DNA of 64,000 bases from Anarhynchus alexandrinus. Lineage: Eukaryota; Chordata; Aves; Charadriiformes; Charadriidae. Shown here one piece after another: positions 57,115-64,000 of the stretch; within the stretch, counting starts at the first letter, position 1; every line of letters starts with the position of its first letter. Both the position numbers and the translations under genes were made by a program. The stretch lies in assembly GCA_008711295.1 (NCBI GenBank), contig VUYV01000626.1:210181-274180 (forward strand), in the 5' to 3' direction. The notes below the pieces were generated by a model, which was given only the letters and a program-made list of their open reading frames with translations, made no database searches and had not been told where the DNA came from.

Positions 57115-60100
57115 CATGGTGACACTCAAGTGACACCCGCAGCCCCTTATCCCCTCCCTGTAGGAGAACTTCATTCAAACAATGCAACTTAAGCTATAAC
57201 AATCTTTTTGCTTTCATCCAGCAACATGATCTTGGTTTCTATTGCTTTTCTCTTGATTCCTGTTCTCTGTTGCTTTTGGACTCATTTAACGTCTCTCAGG
57301 TAATACCTTGTGCAGCGATGGCAACCAGATGCTTTGTACCACGAAACCAGAGCTGCATTGAAGAGGAGAGTTCCTGTCCCACTCCAAGTTACGCTGGAGC
57401 GATGGTAACGGTTTTGCTGCCACACCACATTGAAAACTTGCATTTAAGAAGAGCGTGGAGAAGAATCACCATGTTAAACCAAACTATTAACATTTAGTCT
57501 ATGGCAGTGGTCAATATTGTGGCCATGATTGTCAGCTTTGGGTAATCTGCCTGGAGCCTGGGTGTATAACGACACAGCTTTGGCTGCTTCAAAAACAAAG
57601 GCTCCCTTCCCTTGTGTAATGTTGTTCTTATCATGATGAAGATGTGGGATGCTCCAGATTTTCACACCCTGTCTATTCTCATTCGGTCTGTGTTTTGTTG
57701 TCAGCATCATGTCTTTCTGTGGCAATGATCTGATGTAGTTGACAGAGTCCAGAAGTGAAAGCGTTGCTGCCTCAGTTGCCCACAACCTTTCTCACATCTC
57801 CAGTCAAACCAGAGTCAACCTTCAGGAAGCTTCAGAAAATGCAAAATTGGATTTTTGACCCACAACACCACTCCTCTCCTCACTTGGCTATGCAGAGCCA
57901 CTAACAACCTCTGTGTGGAGGTGGATCACAGCTGTCATAGCCAGGCTAGCGCTCCTTCATCTGGTCATCTCCTAATGCTTTTAATGGTTTTAAGGTATTA
58001 CTTACACAAAGCAAGCTGATTAGACCTTATCAACTAATGCTGTTCCATGTGCTTTTATCTCTGGCTTTTTATTTTTATTTCAGTCAATATAGATACAAGG
58101 CAATTATCCCAACAACACATTTTGAATATGGGTATAGCCTTCAGGCAGCATCTGTCCAGCTGTCAGGTCACTTGGCGGCAAGGCTCCTACAGAAATGCTC
58201 CTTTACAGGTTTATCCCCACCATTTCTCAACTGTCTCTGCAAAGTTCCTCAAGTTAACGAACAGGGATAAATAAGATGTTTTTGTGTAAAAGGAAGATAA
58301 AGCACCGCATAAAATCAATTCAGATAGTCTTCCTTATGCACAAGACTAAATAAGAATACGCTTAAGCTTTTTGTATTCCTACATATCAAGCCTAATTCCC
58401 ATGACTCGCTGTTTTGCTGCAATTTGTATCAGACAAGCAGGACCAGCCTAGGGCAGCAGATGGCTTTCGGTGTGTCCAGGTGAGGGAAGAAGGAATATCT
58501 GATGTTATTCTTCATTTCCTGCCCATATAACCATTTCATCTCATCAAGACCTGAAAGTGATTTTCATTGAATCGGATTTCCAAAACGCATTTTCGCGTGC
58601 ATTTTGTCCCTTTTGATTTCTTTATTTTTGCATTAAGAGTACAGTGATTCTAATACTATCCAGGGTCTCAAGATTGATGCATGACATAGACTGGTGAAAT
58701 GCATATTATTCATCTGCCGTGATGAGATGGCTCTCAGCTCCTATATATTAATAAGTTTGCATATATTTAAGGTATTACTCTGCTTCCTGGTCAATGTTAT
58801 AAAAGTAGCAGAATATTCTACCAGAAAATAAGGAAATATTTTGTGCCCTGGACTTTTCCATTTTGTAAATCCCCTTTCCAGACATGCTTATAATATTTGT
58901 CATTTATTCTAAAAACCAGACTGTTTTTAAGAAGAGCTCTGTGACTGTTACACTGCATTTATAGGTCATTTAAAGCTGGAAAAAATTAGAGCAAATAATT
59001 TTCCTACATTAGCTTATTCCTACACATTTTTGCAATTCGTGTTACAATTTATACCACGTAACTCAGAACACAACATGCACAACATGAGATAAATGGATTA
59101 CTTGTGTTATAGGGGATTGTCCTTCATTTCAAGCTGGTATCCCTACAGCTGAAATATGGGATGCTTTCTCTTTCATACTGCAAATGTTTGTTGGTTTAGC
59201 CAACACCTCTCAGACTCCCTGGGAGGAAGACAAAGGAGTCCTGATGCTGCTGGCCTGAGTTATCCTATTCATTCCCACCTCTTCTGCTGTTAAGATGATC
59301 CTCAGCTGGTCCGGGTTTGACTCATTTATGGATTAGGAACATTTATGAGGATGGTGGGAGTCCTTCATAACTCCTCTACTAATGATGAAAAGGATGAGGT
59401 CAGTCCTCTCACTTGAGTATATTAATGATAGTTATGAGTATCAAACTCATCAAAAGTATTACAAAGTAGTATTTCGGTGCTCAGCACTGAAAACAATGAT
59501 GGATCTGGATTCTCTTCTTTCAGGAATATCTAGCATTTCTGACTCACAAAGCAACCTGGACCAAAGATTTTTATAAAAAAATCAAGTTAAAACTCTGAAA
59601 ATGAGCTTGATAAAAAACCTTGCCAATTATGTTTCAGGATACTTATTTAGCCCAGAGCCTCATGGACTTCTTTCTTCTTTAATGCCCAGGGGTTTTCCCC
59701 AAGGGAAAGAACGGGGCTACAGTTTTGCTTTTTCCCCAAACAGAGAGAGCGGGGACATTGTAGCTGGGTAGGAATCTTCTGGAGCCGCGACACTGGTGCG
59801 ATGGCACAGCATCGCAGGGCGAAAGCAGCAAATTACTTGTAGACAAGAAACTCCTCAGGGTGCTCTGAAGGTGCAGCTTTTGTACAGTCAGGCAGCGGCT
59901 GACTGATGATCGAGACCAGCTCACACACAGCGCTACGCGTAGAGTATTGGCTGCACTTCACTGGCGGTGGCACATTTCCAGTGGTGCTGAGTCCACTTCC
60001 CTTTTTCGTACGATAACAAAGCTTAAAAAAACACAGGAAAACAATCAAGAAGTTCCTCTGAATTCCTTAAGTTCTCATCCCATTTTCTAAATCTGATCCT

Positions 60101-63100
60101 GATGCCCTTGGAGCAACAATTTGAGCGTGTGAGCTGCAGCAGCAATTTCCCATTTCTATCCATCTTCCATCCATTTTCTGTACATCTCCCCGCACTGAAC
60201 AGACCTGATCACATGCGGATTTCTCCCTTCAGATTGAACCATGCAATAACTCAAGAGATAAGGTGCAGAAGTGCAGGTTCCTTTCATAAATAGCTCACAG
60301 ATGATGAGTAAACCATTAGGGGAAATTAATTAGGGTGATATGTAATAGAGGTAATTTACTAATTAATCTGAAAAAAAAAGGTAGGTCTAATTTTTGGATG
60401 GTGTAAATAGTTACATCCTCGTTGGGCTCAGTAGTGACTGAGCTTTTAGTTACCCAAAAGTTACTCAACTTTTTCATTTTACCCATGGGGTCATTACAGG
60501 GAAACTGACAATCTGGAAGTGTCATCTTATAAACACATTTTCAGGTATTTCCTTAGTTCTTGAGAAAATAAGGTCAGTCATCATACTTAAATGTCTTCTC
60601 CTTCTGTCTCAAAAAAAAGATAGTTTACTTTCTGTTGAAAGCTCTCCCTTATGTAAAAAACACTTTAGATCAGTTTACTAATAAGACTGTTCAAGGCAGT
60701 GCTGTGCCCAGAGTCAGCATCACGTCCCATGTAATGTCTTTTGGACCTCCGAGCTTGGAGGTGACACAGGAGAGACTTTCCAGGCCTTTTCACCATGCAG
60801 AGTTTTCTTGTTCAGCAGGCAGACCTCTTCTGCAAGCAAGAAGATGTCCAAGGACCAAATAAATAATAAAAAAAACCACACAAAACCAAAGACTAGCACT
60901 AAAAAAAAAAAAAAAGATTATGAACTGATAAAATAGGTACATCTGTTGGGTCCTAAAAAGAGTTTTATAGCCTTAGGAAAAGCCATTCGGGTTTCAAAGG
61001 ACATAGAGATCATTTATTGCTTCTTGCCTTTAAGTAAAAAGTGTTTTATGGTGTCTTCTTCTTTCCGCCTATTACTTCATAGTGGGAATTGGGCGACAGC
61101 TGATATTTACAGGTATTAACTAGATCATGAAAGCAATGGTTCTTGATCCCTCCCTTTGAAATCTGATGGGATTCACAGTAACTTAATTAGAAACATGGAG
61201 AAATAAGATCAGAAGAGGCAGTTGACCTCCAAAAACATTGTGATAAAAGAACCTATTTTATTAAATGCCATAAACCAAAAAGATTTTCTGAAAAGGAACA
61301 AAACTGAGATTTAGGAGATGAGTTTATGTTCCTTGCTCTGCCATAGCTCCCTGTGACCTGGGTCAAGACATAAAGTCTGTGTTCCTTGTGCTATAAGACA
61401 GATAATGACCCGCTCACTCCTTCACAATGCCTCTCACCCAGCGTGTTACACACTCATCAAGACATTTGCTTACCTTCCCTTGTACGGCTCATATGGTTCA
61501 GCAGATCATTGACATCAGATGGCGGCCACAGGGCTCCCACCACTGACTTTATGGAGATAATACACTGAGGTTTTTAGTAGCTGAAGGATGTGGTGGAGGC
61601 CAAAAAGCATTAGTGGGCGGTAAAACAGTTGGCAGATGTGCTGCTGCTGCATTTACTGGCACCGGTCAGGATACAGCCTCCAGCACAGACAGTCACCCAC
61701 CTGCTGGGTCCAGGGAGCTGGAAATCTCACGCTGTCCTGACCTTACCCTAAAAATTCATTACTGGCCAGGTCAAGAATGGGATACTGGGGTAGATCTGCC
61801 TCTGGTCCAACCCCAAATAACCTTAGGTTGCCTCTCATCCTAACGTGGGGCTGCTGGAGGAACATGCCTCTTTATTGGTTGTTTAGTGAAGGTTGTCTCA
61901 AAGATGCGCGCAAAGGCAGGAGAGCATGTGGAGAGCCCCTGGCCAAGGGTCACCAAAGGGTCTGCAGGTCCCTTAGCACCCCGGGAGAGGCAGTAGTGGC
62001 ACTGGCCATCCCAGGAGCAATGTTGTGTTCCTCTTAGCTGATGCGTTGGGCTGCTAATTGGGTACTGACCACCGCAACCTCTGAGCACAAAGCCTTGTCA
62101 GCAGAATAAGGGCAATTAAAACTGTGCGGTCTAAGCTGGGAGGACAAATCACAATTAATTCTGGATGCCCTTTTCCATGGCTTCAGAGGAGGATAGAGCA
62201 TAACTTACAGCCTATGGCTCATAAGGTCCATGTAGGAAGCAAAATTCTGAAAGTTTCAATGTTCTTGGGGAAAAAAAAATCATTTTAATTGAATATTTAT
62301 AATGGCTCCATCTGCAGATTGAAATTACTGCCCTAAATTAAATCCAAGGGCAAGTAGGAAGGCAGATTTAAGGGGCAGTATTACTGTTAAACCACCAGTG
62401 ATATGTGAGTGGTCACTGAGCAGCTATGGGTTAAGGGAGATTCGCATCAGAGAGGTGCTCATTACTTTAGTCTTGTGTTGCAGGTTTTCAGATGCTCTCG
62501 AATATCTCTGTTCTGGCGGGGTGCTGCCTACTCCCTGCTGCACGTAGGATTTGGAGAACTCTATTGAAATTCACGTCTTTCTTGAGGCTGTTTTACTGAA
62601 CTCTTGAAGAAATGAACCCGATATCAATTACGCTTTTCATCCTTGCATGCACAGCACCACCACAGTGCTTTGGTAGTACTAAGATCTGGATTTTACAGTG
62701 ATCTAGTAGGTTAAAGAATTGCTTACAGACTATTATTTTTTCTTAAAAACTTGATTTTTCTTTGGCAGTTTTGGGTGAAAATATTCAATGAACATTTCAA
62801 AGAAAGCCACAGGACTGCTGCAGCCTGGTGCTCCTTTTACATCACTCTTTTTCTTAGAAATTATAGCACTTTGATTGGTAAAAGTTAATTGTTGGGTGTA
62901 CTCCTTAGGTTTATATCAGTTGGGTGAGTTATTGTAGCAAGCTGCTGTTTGTTTCCAGGGTTTATTTCTCATGATAAATGTAAATTACTGTTTAGATTGA
63001 TGACACCATCCTGGCAGCTTGTTCTTCAATGTCAACCTTAGGGCAGCCCTGGGAATATTGCTGCTGGTTACTGGGGCATTTCCAAATGTTCAGATGTTTT

Positions 63101-63980
63101 GAGAATGACACTAATCAGAACTGCAGCTTTCTTCCATCAAACTCTCTTTCATTTTTCAAGAGGTGGCCAAGAAACATGCAGCATGATTACTTTTGCCCTA
63201 ACGATGCTATTTATTAAAATTCTTTATCTTTCCATTTTGTGAATACGTTGGTTTGGGTTTTTTTTTCTCCTGACAATGTTCATAAAATAAACTGTGAGTC
63301 TGCAGTGGGACTGCAGGCCTTTTTTAAACAGTCAGCTCCTGTGTCAGGACCTGCGATTTGATTTGGGGGCCACACTTTGGTCTGTACCTAAACTGTAGAA
63401 GCCATGTGTACTTCAGGGTGCCCAGGTCTGGATGTACTTCTTGGTCCCATCCTGACCGAGAGAAGGCTTGGCTGTCCACCCTGACTTTCCCGCTTTGCTC
63501 AGGGAAGCAAACTTGTCCGACACAAAATTTCTGAGTGAGAAGAAGGACAGGACTTCCACCAGCCATGGACTGATCGTTTGGGGTCTTAAAAACAGCATTG
63601 CAAAACTCAGAGTGGTGGTCTCACAGACTAAAGACTCTTTAGTAGCTACAGTAGAAACTTACTGGTCTAATAAATTCACATTTTGGTCATTGACTTGACT
63701 GATTTGGGATTAAAAAAAATATCACCGGGCAGATGTGCCGCACCCTTTAATTTATAAGAGGGGAAGGGTACTACCCCTCATCTCGGAGGAGGGGTGCAAG
63801 TCCTTTAACGTACATAAAAGAAATAAGACATCTACAAAAGCCTCCGAGGGCAAAGATGAATCTGCGAAGCTACGTGGGTTTGGAGAGAGGGCGAGTGGCG
63901 GTGGGAGGTGCACGATGGCAATGCTGGGAAATACCGCAACGCTTTCTCCAAATGCTGAGTGGGCCCAGAGGGAAAACAAA
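57082..63980. other. 6.9-kb CR1-free AT-rich interval
   Basis: The longest stretch without a recognisable repeat. A-tracts lie at 60370-60379 and 60901-60915. AT-rich, evenly complex sequence at about 58580-58800 may be non-coding conserved DNA. Frames stay below 90 codons. A weak exon-like segment lies at 57300-57404. No gene recognised. Confidence 0.5.
57300..57404 (+). other. Exon-like open segment (weak candidate)
   Basis: Preceded by CTCATTTAACGTCTCTCAG and followed by GCGATG|GTAACG. It is open in phase 0 (VIPCAAMATRCFVPRNQS, then CIEEESSCPTPSYAGAM), 105 bases, 35 codons. The acceptor has a modest pyrimidine tract. No family recognised. Confidence 0.17.
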
Positions 63981-64000
63981 TCATAGAATCATAGAATGGT
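63981..64000 (-). mobile_element. CR1 LINE 3' end, cut by the window edge
   Basis: The last 20 bases are the AATCATAGAATCATAGAATGG type of tail, the complement of a CR1 3' end, so a reverse-oriented CR1 continues beyond the window. Confidence 0.85.

Noticed and set aside
1..64000. Bacterial or phage operon, toxin-antitoxin or defence island
   Set aside because: No dense long ORFs, no operon layout, abundant avian retroelements and splice-like motifs; the window is vertebrate.
1..64000. tRNA, rRNA or known small RNA genes
   Set aside because: No A/B-box cloverleaf, rRNA core or recognisable small RNA stretch was spotted by eye; tRNAscan-SE and Rfam searches would be decisive.

Overview
This window reads as non-coding nuclear DNA from a bird. 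The main evidence is about twenty-one copies of CR1, the dominant avian LINE retrotransposon. All are 5'-truncated, and most end in the diagnostic octamer tail (ATTCTATG or ATTCCGTG, or its complement). There is also one solo LTR of the avian ERVL type. Long AT-rich interspersed stretches, scarce CpG and splice-like motifs fit a vertebrate. There are no operons, no ribosome-binding sites and no dense ORFs. The species cannot be named from the sequence; a neognath bird is an inference.

I recognise no protein-coding gene with confidence. Almost every long open frame is either the C-terminal tail of CR1 ORF2 (or its antisense), low-complexity sequence, or about what chance predicts. A few places have paired splice-like signals or coding-like frames and are listed as weak exon candidates: 11075-11244, 14757-14963, 30167-30254, 39838-40125 (minus), 52559-52666 and 57300-57404. 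None was matched to a known protein.

Layout. 1-12.6 kb: eight CR1 pieces separated by anonymous sequence, with the longest (9845-10500) in the middle. 12.6-16.9 kb: CR1-free, with a homeobox/POU-site-like cluster near 14.0 kb. 16.9-28.4 kb: seven CR1 copies from several subfamilies. 28.4-32.4 kb: anonymous sequence plus the ERVL-type solo LTR (about 30385-30863). 32.4-36.9 kb: three CR1 copies and a small minisatellite that starts at a CR1 edge. 36.9-46.5 kb: a unique stretch, then a 1.76-kb block present twice in tandem (41703-43466 and 43667-45430), each copy leading into a CTCTT microsatellite, then a 528-base gap. 46.5-52 kb: a repeat-like block with a 28-bp perfect palindrome and a tandem duplication carrying an inverted insertion. 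52-64 kb: one CR1, a second N-joined duplication (53302-54114), another CR1, then a 6.9-kb CR1-free AT-rich stretch. A further CR1 begins in the last 20 bases.

The most striking feature is technical. All three single-N joins with similar sequence on both sides, plus one 7-N gap, look like overlapping contig ends or two haplotypes placed side by side. The apparent tandem duplications are therefore probably not real. Nothing here looks like a new multi-gene biological system.
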